Shown here one piece after another: positions 9,621 to 18,989 of a stretch of 64,000 bases of DNA. This DNA comes from Pseudomonadota bacterium (GTDB taxonomy: Bacteria; Pseudomonadota; Alphaproteobacteria; Caulobacterales; Caulobacteraceae). The stretch lies in the NCBI GenBank assembly GCA_018241995.1, contig JAFECT010000006.1, forward strand, positions 62,001 through 126,000, in the 5' to 3' direction. Numbering within the stretch: position 1 is the stretch's first letter; every line of letters begins with the position of its first letter. The notes under the pieces are model-generated. The model saw nothing but the letters and a program-made list of their open reading frames with translations. It was not told the DNA's origin and searched no databases. A program made the translations under genes and the position numbers.

Positions 9621-10696
9621 GCCTTGGCTCCCTTGCGGCCGGGCTTGTGGGTGGGGTCGGCCAAGGCGCGCGCCTCGTCCAGCGGCCAACGCGGCCGGGC
9701 GGCGGCATCGAGCGGAGAGGTCAGGCCCAGCGCCAGCCGCTCGGCGCCCGCGAGCGCGATCATCGCGGCGTTGTCGGTGCAGTAGGCCAGCGGCGGGGCC
9801 AGGAAGGCGAAACCGCGCCTGGCCGCGGCCTCTTCCAGCACGCGCCGGATCGTGCGGTTGGCCGCGACGCCTCCGGCGACCACGAACAGGCGATGGGCGT
9901 GATGCTTGGCGTATTCCGCCATGGCCCGGTCCGAGCGCTCGGAAAGCTGGCGCGCGATGGCGGCCTGCACGGCGGCCGCCAGGTCGGCGCGGTCCTGGTC
10001 GCCGGTGATCGTCTCGGCTAGCCGCGCGGCGGCGGTCTTGAGCCCGGAGAAGGAGAAGTCGCAGTCCTTGCGGCCCAGCAGCGCGCGCGGCAGTTCGAAC
10101 CTTCCGGGCTGACCCTGCTCCGCCAGCTTTTCCAGCGCGGGGCCGCCGGGGTAGCCCAGGCCCAGCGACTTGGCGATCTTGTCGAAGGCCTCGCCGGCCG
10201 CGTCGTCGATGGTCGAGCCCAGGCGCGTGCAGCGGCCCACGCCCTCGACGCTGAGAAGCTGGCAGTGACCGCCGGAGACCAGCAACAGCAGGAAGGGATA
10301 GTCGGCCGCGGCCCCCAGCTTGGCGGAAACGGCGTGGCCCTCCAGGTGGTTGACCGCCACCAGCGGCAGGCCGCGCGCCAGAGCCACCGCCTTGGCGAAG
10401 CTCAGCCCCACCATCACCCCGCCGACGAGGCCGGGGCCGGCGGTGGCGGCGACGCCGTCGAGGCCCTCGAAGCCCAGCCCTGCGTCGCTCAGCGCCCGTT
10501 CGGCCACCCGGTCGACGATCTGCACATGGCCGCGCGCGGCGATCTCGGGCACCACCCCGCCGAACGGGGCATGGTCGGCGACCTGGCTGGCGACCACAGA
10601 GGACAGCACCTCGGCGCGACCGCCGTCCAGGCGCACCACCGCCGCGGCGGTCTCGTCGCAGCTGGTCTCGATGCCTAGAACCGTGAGGGGCTTCAT
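9617..10696 (-). CDS. tsaD: tRNA N6-adenosine threonylcarbamoyltransferase
   Basis: Transfers threonylcarbamoyl to A37 of ANN-decoding tRNAs, working with TsaB, TsaE and TsaC. It begins [14 protein letters not shown] and has the metal-binding HxxxH (HLEGH, residues 117-121) of the ASKHA fold, plus the [10 protein letters not shown] phosphate loop. Its 359 residues are a normal length. The gene is divergent from hemC across a 96-base shared promoter region, and its stop overlaps the gpsA start. Confidence 0.96.
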   Translation of the reverse strand: MKPLTVLGIETSCDETAAAVVRLDGGRAEVLSSVVASQVADHAPFGGVVPEIAARGHVQIVDRVAERALSDAGLGFEGLDGVAATAGPGLVGGVMVGLSFAKAVALARGLPLVAVNHLEGHAVSAKLGAAADYPFLLLLVSGGHCQLLSVEGVGRCTRLGSTIDDAAGEAFDKIAKSLGLGYPGGPALEKLAEQGQPGRFELPRALLGRKDCDFSFSGLKTAAARLAETITGDQDRADLAAAVQAAIARQLSERSDRAMAEYAKHHAHRLFVVAGGVAANRTIRRVLEEAAARRGFAFLAPPLAYCTDNAAMIALAGAERLALGLTSPLDAAARPRWPLDEARALADPTHKPGRKGAKA

Positions 10697-10792
10697 CCGC
10701 CTGCCGACATTGCGGCCCGGGCCGCGCTCCTGTTAGGGACGGAACCGTTTTCGGCCGCATCCGCGGTTCGAGGTAGCCCCCGACCGGTCCCC

Positions 10793-11746
10793 GTGCAACC
10801 CAACCCCTCGATTGTCCGTATCGGCACCCGCGCGTCGAAGCTGGCGCAGACCCAGACCCGCTGGGTGCAGGCTCGCGTGGCCGAGGCGCTGGGCGCGCGC
10901 CCGGAGGAAGCCGACGAGGTCGCGCCGCTGGTGCTGATCACCACCACCGGCGACCGGGTGCAGGACCGCCGCCTGCTGGAGATCGGCGGCAAGCAGCTCT
11001 TCACCAAGGAGATCGAGGAGGCGCTGCTCGACGGTCGGGTGGACATGGCGGTGCACTCGATGAAGGACGTGCCGGCCGAACAGCCGCAGGGCCTGGCGAT
11101 CGCCGCCGTGCCCTTGCGCGAGGATCCGCGCGACGCCTTCGTCAGCCGCAAGTGGGGCTCCCTGGCCGAGTTGCCTCTGGGCGCGAACATCGGCACCGCC
11201 AGCCTGCGCCGTCAGGCCCAGCTGTTGGCCGCGCGGCCGGACCTGAAGATCAGCATGCTGCGCGGCAATGTCGACACGCGGCTCAGGAAGCTCGACGAGG
11301 GCGAGTGTGACGCCACCCTGCTGGCCGCCGCCGGGCTGAACAGGCTCGACCTGTCTGAAGTGATCCGCGAGCTGTTCGACCCTATCGCCATGCCGCCCGC
11401 GCCGGGCCAAGGAGCCCTCGCCCTGCAGACCCGCGTCGCCGATGCCGGGGCGGAGTGGCTGCAGCGCCTGCACCACCGCCCGACCGAGCTGGCAGTCGCC
11501 GCCGAGCGCGGCGCCCTGAGCGCGCTCGAAGGCTCCTGCCGCACGGCGATCGGAGCCCACGCCACCGTCGACGAAGACCGGCTGACGCTGGTGGTCGAGG
11601 CCCTCTCCGCCGACGGCCGCGAGCGTTGGCGTCGGGAGGCGGAGGCGGTGCTCAAGCTGGACCCGGCCGCAGAGGCGCACGCGGTGGGCTTCGCGCTGGG
11701 TGGCGAGATTCGCGCGGAGGCCGGAGACAGGCTTATCGTGGGGTGA
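10793..11746 (+). CDS. hemC: Porphobilinogen deaminase (hydroxymethylbilane synthase)
   Basis: Polymerises four porphobilinogen units to hydroxymethylbilane. Motifs run in the usual order: [41 protein letters not shown], and [13 protein letters not shown], whose Cys249 should carry the dipyrromethane cofactor. The start is a GTG at 10793, giving 317 residues. First gene of a four-gene heme operon. Confidence 0.96.
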   Translation: MQPNPSIVRIGTRASKLAQTQTRWVQARVAEALGARPEEADEVAPLVLITTTGDRVQDRRLLEIGGKQLFTKEIEEALLDGRVDMAVHSMKDVPAEQPQGLAIAAVPLREDPRDAFVSRKWGSLAELPLGANIGTASLRRQAQLLAARPDLKISMLRGNVDTRLRKLDEGECDATLLAAAGLNRLDLSEVIRELFDPIAMPPAPGQGALALQTRVADAGAEWLQRLHHRPTELAVAAERGALSALEGSCRTAIGAHATVDEDRLTLVVEALSADGRERWRREAEAVLKLDPAAEAHAVGFALGGEIRAEAGDRLIVG

Positions 11747-11768
11747 GGTGACGAAGGGAGAAGGATCA

Positions 11769-12473
11769 GTGATCTGGATCACCCGCACCCGGCCCGCGGC
11801 CGAGGAGACCGCCGCCAAGGTGGCTGACATGGGACGCATGGCGCTGGTCGATCCGGTGCTGGAGGTGCGCGCCCTCACCGACGCCATCGCCTTTGACGGC
11901 ATGGGCGCAGTCGCCCTCACGAGCCGCAACGCCGTGGAGGCCTTCGCTCGCCTCTCGGACCAGCGCGACCTCACCGTCTACGCCGTGGGCGACGCCACCG
12001 CCGAGGCGGCGCGGCGGGAGGCCTTTTCGGACGTGCGTTCGGCCTCGGGCGATGTGCAGGCCCTGGCGCGGCTGATCGGCGAGTCCCACGACCCGGCTTC
12101 AGGCGCGGTCTTGTGCATCGCGCCGGCCGACCCCGCCGAGGACCTCGGCCGCCTGTTGGCCCCCTACCGGCTGAACACGGCGACCTTCAGCGTCTACGAG
12201 ACAGCGCCCGCCAGTCCGGCGGAAGCCTTGGCGCAGATCGCGCGGATCGACACCGCCCTGGTGCATTCGGCCAAGGCCGCGCGGCGGTTGGTCGAACTGC
12301 TGCCACCCGCCGACCTGAGGCGTATCACCTTCGCCTGCATCTCCGAGAAGGCCGCGCGCCCGCTGGTCGAGGCGGGCTGCGAAAAGGTCCTGGTCGCGCG
12401 GTTCCCTGACGAGGCGGCTTTGCTTAAGCTCCTCGCCGACCGACCGACCCAGCGCGCGCCAGGGCCCGAATGA
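11769..12473 (+). CDS. hemD: Uroporphyrinogen-III synthase
   Basis: Cyclises hydroxymethylbilane to uroporphyrinogen III. This family is weakly conserved, but the start WITRTRPAAEETA, the middle ALTSRNAVEAFARL and the late ALVHSAKAARRLVELL are typical. The chosen GTG at 11769 has GGAGAAGGA just upstream and gives 234 residues. A longer in-frame extension to 11700 would overlap hemC and lacks support. Its stop overlaps the next gene as ATGA. Confidence 0.9.
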   Translation: MIWITRTRPAAEETAAKVADMGRMALVDPVLEVRALTDAIAFDGMGAVALTSRNAVEAFARLSDQRDLTVYAVGDATAEAARREAFSDVRSASGDVQALARLIGESHDPASGAVLCIAPADPAEDLGRLLAPYRLNTATFSVYETAPASPAEALAQIARIDTALVHSAKAARRLVELLPPADLRRITFACISEKAARPLVEAGCEKVLVARFPDEAALLKLLADRPTQRAPGPE

Positions 12474-13384
12474 CCGACGCCTCCGACACCACGCCGCCGA
12501 ACCATCTGCCGCCCGGACCGCGAGAACGCAGCCCCATGAGCCCGGCCTTCTTCGTGGCCCTGTCCACGGGTCTGGCGGTGGTGATCGCCGGCGCCGCCCT
12601 GGCCTTCGTGCTGCCGCGCTTCCTCAACAAGCCCAAGACGCCCGCAGCGCCGCCCGCAGCCAGCGCGCCCGCGACCACGGAGCCCGCCTCCACCGGCGCG
12701 CTTCAGGCCCGTATCGCGCAGTTGCAGCAGGAGCTTGAGGAGGCGCGCGCCGGAAGCGCCGCGGCGCGTGACGCCTCTGCCCGCAACGCCGCCGAACTGG
12801 CGCTGTCGGCGCGGCTCGACCGTATCGAGGCGGCCGAGCGCCGCATCAACCGCGCCGCCTCCGCCGCCGTGGCGGCCTCCGCCCTCTCAGACGCCGCACG
12901 CACCTCTCGTCCGTTCCCGGCGGAGCTCGCCGCGGTGGAGCGGCTGATGCCGCAATCCTCGGAAACGCCTGGCCTGCGTGTGCTCGCCGAACAAGGCGCC
13001 CCTACGCGCGCGGCGTTGGCGGCGGAGTTTCCGGACGTGGCGGCCAAGGCCAAGGCTTCGGCGCGGCTTCCCGCCAAGGGCTCGGGCTTCCTGGACCGGC
13101 TCTGGGCCGGCCTGGGGTCGCTGATCACCGTGCGGCGTATCGACGACTTCACCGGCCAGTCGGTGGACGCCGTCCTGGCTCGCGCCGAGCGGCACGCCGC
13201 CGAGGGCGACCTGGAAGGCGCCCTGAACGAAATGCGCGCCCTGCCGCCCGGCGCTCAGCGCGCGACGGCGGACTGGCGCGAACGCGCTCGCCGCCGCGTC
13301 GAGGTCGAGACGCGGATCGCCGCCCTGCGCGCAGCCGCCATGCGCGACCTTTCCGTGGCGAGCGAACCCGGAGCGCCTCAGTGA
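12470..13384 (+). CDS. Mitofilin-like (Mic60-type) inner-membrane protein
   Basis: A 304-residue protein with one TM helix near residues 24-48, an Ala/Pro linker, a coiled coil (LQARIAQLQQELEEA onward) and a C-terminal helical domain (RIDDFTGQSVDAVLARAE, then DWRERARRRVEVETRIAAL). That C-terminal part is the mitofilin signature. In alphaproteobacteria this family commonly sits between hemD and hemY, and is regarded as the ancestor of mitochondrial Mic60, which shapes inner-membrane contact sites. Both junctions overlap neighbouring genes (ATGA and GTGA). Confidence 0.85.
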   Translation: MTDASDTTPPNHLPPGPRERSPMSPAFFVALSTGLAVVIAGAALAFVLPRFLNKPKTPAAPPAASAPATTEPASTGALQARIAQLQQELEEARAGSAAARDASARNAAELALSARLDRIEAAERRINRAASAAVAASALSDAARTSRPFPAELAAVERLMPQSSETPGLRVLAEQGAPTRAALAAEFPDVAAKAKASARLPAKGSGFLDRLWAGLGSLITVRRIDDFTGQSVDAVLARAERHAAEGDLEGALNEMRALPPGAQRATADWRERARRRVEVETRIAALRAAAMRDLSVASEPGAPQ

Positions 13385-14934
13385 TCCGAGGCGCCATCGT
13401 CATCCTGTTCGTGCTGGCGGTGGTGGCCGGCGCCATCGCCCTGGCCGGCGATCCGGGGCACGCGACCCTGCTGTGGCTGGGCCGGCGGGTCGACACCTCC
13501 GGCTCGGCGGCGGCGGTGATCATCGGCGTCCTGTCGCTCCTGGCCGTGGCCTTCTGGCGCGTGGTCTGGTGGATCGCCGAGGCGCCGCGCCGGTCGGCCC
13601 GCGCGCGCGCCGAGACCCGCAAACGCCAGGCGCAGGAGGTGCTGACCCGCGGCTTCCTGGCCATCGCGGCGGGCGAGGGGACGGAGGCGCGCCGCTGCGC
13701 CGGCAAGGCGGCGGAACTGAACGAGGAAAATTCCGCCCTGGTGCGCGTGCTGACTGCCCAGGCCGCGGAGGCCGCCGGCGACATCCCCGCCGCCCAGGCC
13801 GCCTACACCGCCATGCTGGGCTTTCCGGAGATGCGGCTGGTGGGTCATCGCGGCCTGATGGGCCTAGCCGCCTCCCAGGGCGACCGCGAGGGCGCCCTGA
13901 AGCACGCCCAGGACGCCTACGACCTAGCCAAGACCGCCCGCTGGGCCTGGCGGACCCTGTTCGAGGCCAAGCTGCAGGCCGGGGAATGGGCCGAGGCGCT
14001 GGAGCTGGTCGAAGGTGGGCTGAAGCGCAAGATCGTCACCCCCATCGCCGCCGAAAGGGCGCGCGCCGCCCTGCTGGCGGCCTCCGCCGCGGCGCTGGAG
14101 GCGACCGGCGATCCGAAGGCTCGGGACCAGGCCACCGACGCCGCGGTCAAGGCGGCCAAGCTCAGCCCCGCCTTCGCTCCGGGCTCGGTGATCGCCGCGC
14201 GCCTGCTGACCGCCGCCGGCAAGGAAGGCCGCGCCGAGGACATCATCGAAGCGGCCTGGACCGCCGCGCCGCACCCCGCCCTGTGGCTGGCCTTCCGCGA
14301 CCTGCGCATGCGCGAGACCCCGCGTGAGCGCGCCGCTCGCCTGGAAGGTCTGATCGCCCGCAACCCTGAGCATCGCGAGAGCCGCATCCTGCGCGTCGAG
14401 CAGCGCATGCTGGGCGGCGCCGACGACGGTCTTCAGGCCGCCGTGCAGGCGCTCTCTGACGAGGCTCCGACCCAGCGCCTGTGCGGCCTGTTCGCCCGCG
14501 CCGCCTGGGCGCTCGGCCGCCCCGACGAGGCCCGCGCCTGGGTCGCCCGCGGCGTCGGCGCCGCGCTGGAGCCCGACTGGTCCGACCTCGATCCCGAGGG
14601 GCGCGCTTTCAACTACGGCCAGGACGACTGGACGCGGCTGGTCTCGACCTGGACCGAGACCGGTGAACTGCTGCACCCGCGCCTGGAGCGGCGCGAGCGC
14701 ATGCTGACCGACCTGCCGGAACTGCCCAGCCGCTACGAAACGGCGCCGCCCTTCGTCAGCGCTGCAGCGGAGCACGTTTTCGTGGCGCCGGTGCCCGACG
14801 ATCCCGGCGACTTCGACGACGTCCTGGCGGAGGCGGCGCCGCCCCCGCCCGCCGCGCATCCGCGTCGGCCCGCGCGACGGCGGTCGAGCGCGCCGTCCAA
14901 GCCCAAGCCGAAGGGCAAGAGCCCGCGGCGCTGA
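13381..14934 (+). CDS. hemY: HemY-like TPR membrane protein
   Basis: A 517-residue protein with two TM helices (about 3-20 and 38-60) of the HemY N-terminal type, followed by TPR-like helices across residues 100-420 and a very basic Pro/Lys/Arg tail. This TPR protein is unrelated to the Gram-positive HemY protoporphyrinogen oxidase and has no known catalytic role. It starts at a GTG that overlaps the mitofilin-like gene. Last gene of the hem operon. Confidence 0.87.
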   Translation: MIRGAIVILFVLAVVAGAIALAGDPGHATLLWLGRRVDTSGSAAAVIIGVLSLLAVAFWRVVWWIAEAPRRSARARAETRKRQAQEVLTRGFLAIAAGEGTEARRCAGKAAELNEENSALVRVLTAQAAEAAGDIPAAQAAYTAMLGFPEMRLVGHRGLMGLAASQGDREGALKHAQDAYDLAKTARWAWRTLFEAKLQAGEWAEALELVEGGLKRKIVTPIAAERARAALLAASAAALEATGDPKARDQATDAAVKAAKLSPAFAPGSVIAARLLTAAGKEGRAEDIIEAAWTAAPHPALWLAFRDLRMRETPRERAARLEGLIARNPEHRESRILRVEQRMLGGADDGLQAAVQALSDEAPTQRLCGLFARAAWALGRPDEARAWVARGVGAALEPDWSDLDPEGRAFNYGQDDWTRLVSTWTETGELLHPRLERRERMLTDLPELPSRYETAPPFVSAAAEHVFVAPVPDDPGDFDDVLAEAAPPPPAAHPRRPARRRSSAPSKPKPKGKSPRR

Positions 14935-14962
14935 GGCAAGCGCGACAACCACGCATGGCGGG

Positions 14963-15022
14963 GCGGCTTGGCAAGCCGCGCGCTTCCGTCTAGATAACGC
15001 CTCCCCGCTCCGGCGGGGATTT
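14963..15022 (+). terminator. Possible terminator hairpins after the hem operon
   Basis: Two small hairpins follow hemY. The first is GCGGCTT/AAGCCGC at 14963-14979. The second is CCCCGC/GCGGGG with a TCCG loop at 15003-15018, followed by ATTT. The U-tract is short, so confidence is low. Confidence 0.35.
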
Positions 15023-15047
15023 CCGGCGCCTTCCAAGGCCCCTGTGG

Positions 15048-15123
15048 GCCGCCTTAGCTCAGCCGGTAGAGCGGCGCATTCGTAATGCGTAGGTCAGGTG
15101 TTCGAGTCACCTAGGCGGCACCA
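15048..15123 (+). tRNA. tRNA-Thr (anticodon CGT)
   Basis: A full cloverleaf is visible: acceptor GCCGCCT (15048-15054) pairs with AGGCGGC (15113-15119). The D-stem is GCTC/GAGC. The anticodon stem GCGCA/TGCGT encloses TTCGTAA with anticodon CGT at 15081-15083. The T-arm is AGGTG-TTCGAGT-CACCT. The discriminator is A and the CCA end is encoded. It decodes ACG, or is read as the CGU threonine isoacceptor. Confidence 0.96.
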
Positions 15124-15287
15124 CTTCCACTTCCACTTCCTCTTTCCGCGGCGTGCGGCCAAGCTAGCTCCTCTCTTGATCCCGCAGCGCCTTACGTGGC
15201 GATTTGCAACCGCAATTCACCCGCACTTGCGTTTGGGTCAAAACCCAAGTCATGATTGTAATCGTCACCATAGAGGGGGGATTCGAC

Positions 15288-15992
15288 GTGACTTCAGTGA
15301 ACGGGGCGTCGGGCGCGCCCAGGCGCGTAAGCGTGCTTCTCGGCATCGGCATCTTCCTGCTGCCGATCATCTTTGTCTGGTTTCTGCTGCGACGCGGCTA
15401 TTCGGTCACGGCGCGCGTGATCGGGTTCGGCTGGCTGGCTCTATGTATAGTCGCGAGCGTATTGTCGCACGGCGCAACCCCGTCGCTGCAAGCCAACGGG
15501 GGGGCGGAACCGAAGACGGCCCAGGCCGACTTTGACCGGGTCAACGCCAACTTCGTCGCGGCGGTCCAGCCCTGCGAGCACGGATGGACGACCGTGCAGC
15601 CGGCCCTGAAAAGCGGCAATGTGCAGGACGGCTACAATATCGCGACGACGGCGAAGACCGCCTGCATGACGGCCTGGACGGGGGTGAATTCGGTGAAGTT
15701 CGGAGACGCCACCCCGCAACCGCATCGCGACAAGCTGAACAATGACTTGAACGAGTGCTCGCACGCCTATCTGACGAAAGCGACGGCGCTCAGCGGGATT
15801 GCGGAGGTGCTGAACGGCGACGGCAAGCCGTCCAAGGTGCAGCAGGTCCAGTATGAGATCGCGTCCGCGAACGAGAAGGTGACCAGCTGCCTGACGAACT
15901 ACGCCGCTGACGCCAAGGCGGCGGGAATGAAGCTTCCAGGCGATAAGGCGGACAAGGCCGCGAACACCGGCAAGGGTCACAAGAAGACCTAG
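15288..15992 (+). CDS. Two-TM protein with four-cysteine soluble domain, unknown
   Basis: I do not recognise this family. The GTG at 15288 has a GAGGGGGG ribosome-binding site 7 bases upstream, giving 234 residues. Two TM helices (about 16-34 and 43-60) are followed by a soluble domain with cysteines at 96, 126, 157 and 201, spaced like helices joined by disulfides. The tail is lysine-rich. A decayed, frameshifted copy of residues 115-188 lies at 18990-19213. It starts 164 bases after tRNA-Thr in a stretch less GC-rich than its surroundings. Confidence 0.72.
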   Translation: MTSVNGASGAPRRVSVLLGIGIFLLPIIFVWFLLRRGYSVTARVIGFGWLALCIVASVLSHGATPSLQANGGAEPKTAQADFDRVNANFVAAVQPCEHGWTTVQPALKSGNVQDGYNIATTAKTACMTAWTGVNSVKFGDATPQPHRDKLNNDLNECSHAYLTKATALSGIAEVLNGDGKPSKVQQVQYEIASANEKVTSCLTNYAADAKAAGMKLPGDKADKAANTGKGHKKT

Positions 15993-16026
15993 GTCGGCGC
16001 AGACCTTGCGCCAGCAGGCCTGCATG

Positions 16027-16059
16027 ACGGGGCTCGGGAAACCGGGCCCCGTTCGTTTT
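16027..16059 (+). terminator. Rho-independent terminator
   Basis: An 11-base-pair stem (ACGGGGCTCGG with its partner CCGGGCCCCGT, one G-T pair) closes a GAAA tetraloop and is followed by TCGTTTT. It lies 34 bases after the four-cysteine protein gene and very likely ends that transcript. Confidence 0.85.
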
Positions 16060-16404
16060 GAGCGCTTGCAAGCACATCAGATCATGGGCCGCCTGTTCCA
16101 GGCGTTCCGAACCTCCTCACCTGACCCAAGGTGAGGCTACCCTTGTTCCTGAGGTAGCGGGCGCCGTGGGGAAAGCTTTGCAGTAAAGCGCGCGCGTGGC
16201 TCGGCAGGTTTCGACAAAGTTGTGCAGAATCATGGTTTAGAATTCGATTGTTCACGACCTTGCGCGCGCCGCGACAGTCGCGTATCATCGCTATGTTAAG
16301 TTCAGTTCTATACTACTTATGACTTGGCGGCCGGGGCGTTCGCCGAGAATAGTCGGTCTTTGGTTGGTGTCGCCGTAAAGCGCAATTTAACCAGGAGAAC
16401 TGCA
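16060..16404. other. Gene-free stretch with hairpin, before epoxide hydrolase gene
   Basis: No convincing gene is seen over about 345 bases. The DNA is less GC-rich than the surroundings. It holds a perfect 8-bp hairpin, CCTCACCT/AGGTGAGG at 16115-16136. The promoter of the following gene is presumably here, but no box can be named with confidence. The AGGAG at 16393-16397 is that gene's ribosome-binding site. Confidence 0.45.
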
Positions 16405-17739
16405 ATGCCCTCGGAATTCCCCTCGGCCACGCGCCGGGTGTTTCTGGCCGGCACGGCCACCGCCAGCGCCATGGCCCTGGCCACGCCCTCTTCCGCCGAC
16501 TCCGTAAGTCTGGTCATGGACGCGCCGGCCGATGGGGGCGGGGTCCAGGCCGCGGATCGGACAGCGATCCGGCCGTTCCAGGTCAAGGTTCCCGACGCCG
16601 AACTGGCCGACCTCAATCACCGCATCAAGGCGACGCGTTGGCCCGAGCGGGAGACGGCGGACAACGACAGCCAGGGGGTGCGCCTGGCGACCATGCAGGC
16701 CCTCGCTCGATACTGGGCCACGGACTACGACTGGCGCCGATGCGAGGCCCGCCTGAACGCCCTGCCGCAGTTCGTCACCGAGATCGACGGCCTGGACATC
16801 CATTTCATCCACGTCCGGTCCAAGCACGCGAGCGCCTTGCCGGTGATCGTCACCCACGGATGGCCGGGCTCGGTCATCGAACAGCTGAAGATCATCGAGC
16901 CCCTGACCGATCCGACCGCGCACGGCGGGACGGCCGCGGACGCCTTCGACGTGGTGATCCCCTCGCTGCCAGGGCACGGCTTCTCCGGCAAACCGACGGC
17001 GACCGGCTGGGACCCCATCCGCATCGCGCGGGCGTGGGGCGTCCTGATGCAGCGGCTGGGCTACACGCGCTATGTCGCCCAGGGCGGCGACTGGGGCAAC
17101 GCCGTGACCGAGCAGATGGCCCTGTTGAAGCCCGCCGGGCTGGTGGCGATCCACACCAACATGCCGGCCACGGTGCCGGACGACATCGCCAAGGCGCTTG
17201 GCGCCGGCGGCCCGCCGCCCTCGGGCCTGTCAGCCGACGAGCGCTATGCCTGGGACCAGCTCGACGATTTCTACAAGCACGGCCTGGGCTACGCCAACGA
17301 GATGGCCGGCCGCCCGCAGACGCTCTACGCGCTCGCGGATTCGCCGATCGGCCTGGCGGCCTGGATGCTCGACCACGACATCCGCAGCTACCGGATGATC
17401 TCGCGCGTATTCGACGGCAAGAGCGAGGGTCTGACGCGGGACGACGTGTTGGACAATGTCACGCTCTACTGGCTGACCAACACCGCAGTTTCATCCGCGC
17501 GCCTCTACTGGGAGAGCAAGCTCGCCTTCTTCGCGCCGAAGGGCGTGCCGCTGCCGGCCGCCGTGAGCGCCTATCCAGACGAGATCTACACGGCGCCGAG
17601 GAGCTGGACGGAGAAGGCCTATCCGCACCTGGTCCACTACAACCGCCTCGACAAGGGCGGCCATTTCGCGGCGTGGGAACAGCCCCAGTCCTTCGCTTCC
17701 GAGCTTCGCGACGGCTTCCGGTCCGTGCGCGCGGCCTGA
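16405..17739 (+). CDS. Tat-exported epoxide hydrolase family protein
   Basis: An alpha/beta hydrolase of 444 residues with the epoxide hydrolase N-terminal domain (VPDAELADLNHRIKATRWPE). The core has the oxyanion segment THGWPGSV, the nucleophile Asp in GGDWGN and a late His in GGHFAAWEQP, as in microsomal-type epoxide hydrolases. The N-terminus ATRRVFLAGTATASA is a twin-arginine signal, so folding precedes export. Start: ATG at 16405 after AGGAG. The next gene encodes another Tat-exported hydrolase 52 bases on. Confidence 0.88.
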   Translation: MPSEFPSATRRVFLAGTATASAMALATPSSADSVSLVMDAPADGGGVQAADRTAIRPFQVKVPDAELADLNHRIKATRWPERETADNDSQGVRLATMQALARYWATDYDWRRCEARLNALPQFVTEIDGLDIHFIHVRSKHASALPVIVTHGWPGSVIEQLKIIEPLTDPTAHGGTAADAFDVVIPSLPGHGFSGKPTATGWDPIRIARAWGVLMQRLGYTRYVAQGGDWGNAVTEQMALLKPAGLVAIHTNMPATVPDDIAKALGAGGPPPSGLSADERYAWDQLDDFYKHGLGYANEMAGRPQTLYALADSPIGLAAWMLDHDIRSYRMISRVFDGKSEGLTRDDVLDNVTLYWLTNTAVSSARLYWESKLAFFAPKGVPLPAAVSAYPDEIYTAPRSWTEKAYPHLVHYNRLDKGGHFAAWEQPQSFASELRDGFRSVRAA

Positions 17740-17791
17740 CCAGGGGTTTGCGGGGCGGGGCCTTGCCCCGCTCCGGCTATCGGGAGGTGCG

Positions 17792-18814
17792 ATGACATCA
17801 CCGATCGATCCGCTTCGCCGCCGCCTGCTGGGCGTGGCGGCCATTATCGCGACGACCGCGGGCCTGGCGCCCGTCGGCGCCGCGCCATCGGCGGCGGAGC
17901 CCCCCCGCCCGCCCGCCGAGTTTCCGCCGCTCAGGCGCGTGAGCGCCGGTGACCTTGAGATCGCCTACGCCGAGCTGGGCCCGGCCTCGGGGCGACCGGT
18001 CATCCTGCTGCACGGCTGGCCCTACGACATCCACAGCTTCGCGGAGGTCGCGCCCGGCTTGGCCGCGCGCGGCTGCCGGGTCATCGTTCCCTACCTGCGT
18101 GGCTACGGCGCCACGCGCTTCCTGTCCGGGGCGACGGCGCGCAACGGCCAGCCCGCGGCGGTGGCGCTGGATACGGTGGCGATGATGGACGCGCTGAACA
18201 TCCCCTCAGCGATCCTCGGCGGCTTCGACTGGGGCGCACGCAGCGCGGACATCATCGCCGCCCTGTGGCCCGAGCGGTGCCAGTCCCTGGTTGCGGTCAG
18301 CGGCTATCTGATCGGCAGCCAGGCGGCGGGCCAGACGCCCCTGCCGCCGGAGGCCGAGTTCCAGTGGTGGTACCAGTTCTATTTCGCGACCGAGCGCGGC
18401 CGGGCCGGCTATGAGAAATACCGGCGCGAGTTCGCCAGGCTGATCTGGCGGCTCGCCTCGCCCCGCTGGGCCTTCGACGATGCGACCTTCGAACGGTCCG
18501 CCGGGGCCTTGGACAATCCCGACCATGTGGCGATCGTCATCCACAATTACCGCTGGCGGCTGGGCCTGGCCCAGGGCGAAGCAAAGTACGACGCGGTAGA
18601 GGCGCGGCTGGCGACCGCGCCGACGATCACGGTTCCGACCATCACCCTGGAGGGCGACGCCAACGGCGCGCCGCATCTCGAGCCCCAGGCCTACGCCGCG
18701 AAATTCGTGGGCCGTCACGTCCATCGCACCATCACCGGCGGGATCGGCCACAACCTGCCGCAGGAGGCGCCGGAGGCCTTCGCCCAGGCGGTGCTTGAGG
18801 CGGGCGCGCTCTGA
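17792..18814 (+). CDS. Tat-exported alpha/beta hydrolase
   Basis: A 340-residue alpha/beta hydrolase with twin-arginine signal LRRRLLGVAAI. Core motifs: LLHGWPYDIHS, the nucleophile Asp in GGFDWGARSA, and a late catalytic His in GIGHNLPQE. An Asp nucleophile points to the haloalkane dehalogenase or epoxide hydrolase branch, not to an esterase. Probably co-transcribed with the upstream epoxide hydrolase family gene. Substrate unknown. Confidence 0.87.
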   Translation: MTSPIDPLRRRLLGVAAIIATTAGLAPVGAAPSAAEPPRPPAEFPPLRRVSAGDLEIAYAELGPASGRPVILLHGWPYDIHSFAEVAPGLAARGCRVIVPYLRGYGATRFLSGATARNGQPAAVALDTVAMMDALNIPSAILGGFDWGARSADIIAALWPERCQSLVAVSGYLIGSQAAGQTPLPPEAEFQWWYQFYFATERGRAGYEKYRREFARLIWRLASPRWAFDDATFERSAGALDNPDHVAIVIHNYRWRLGLAQGEAKYDAVEARLATAPTITVPTITLEGDANGAPHLEPQAYAAKFVGRHVHRTITGGIGHNLPQEAPEAFAQAVLEAGAL

Positions 18815-18825
18815 ACGGCAGGAGC

Positions 18826-18981
18826 GTTCAGCCCCGCCGCTTCTCCTCCCAGCGCCGGTAGAGTTCGGCGATCACCGCCACCCCTTGTTCGGCCTCCGTC
18901 CGGTCGGGGGTTTCGTTGTCGTCGCCGTAGCCGCGCATGTCGCCGCTGGCCACGGTCTGGACCACGATGCCGTCGCGACGG
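18826..18981 (-). pseudogene. Fragment of a permuted-oxidase C-terminus
   Basis: This 156-base stretch aligns without gaps to 22812-22967, the 3' end of the FAD oxidoreductase gene at 22814-24052. It keeps the stop codon and encodes the same last 51 residues with few changes (GIVVQTVA.GDMRGYGDDNETPD). Upstream of residue 362 homology stops abruptly, so no FAD-binding part remains. It is fused to a fragment of another gene family 8 bases away. Confidence 0.85.
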
Positions 18982-18989
18982 TGCGGCCC

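Noticed and set aside
15048..15123. tRNA-Thr as an island attachment site
   Set aside because: I looked for a second copy of the T-arm and acceptor end in the window and saw none, and no integrase gene is present.
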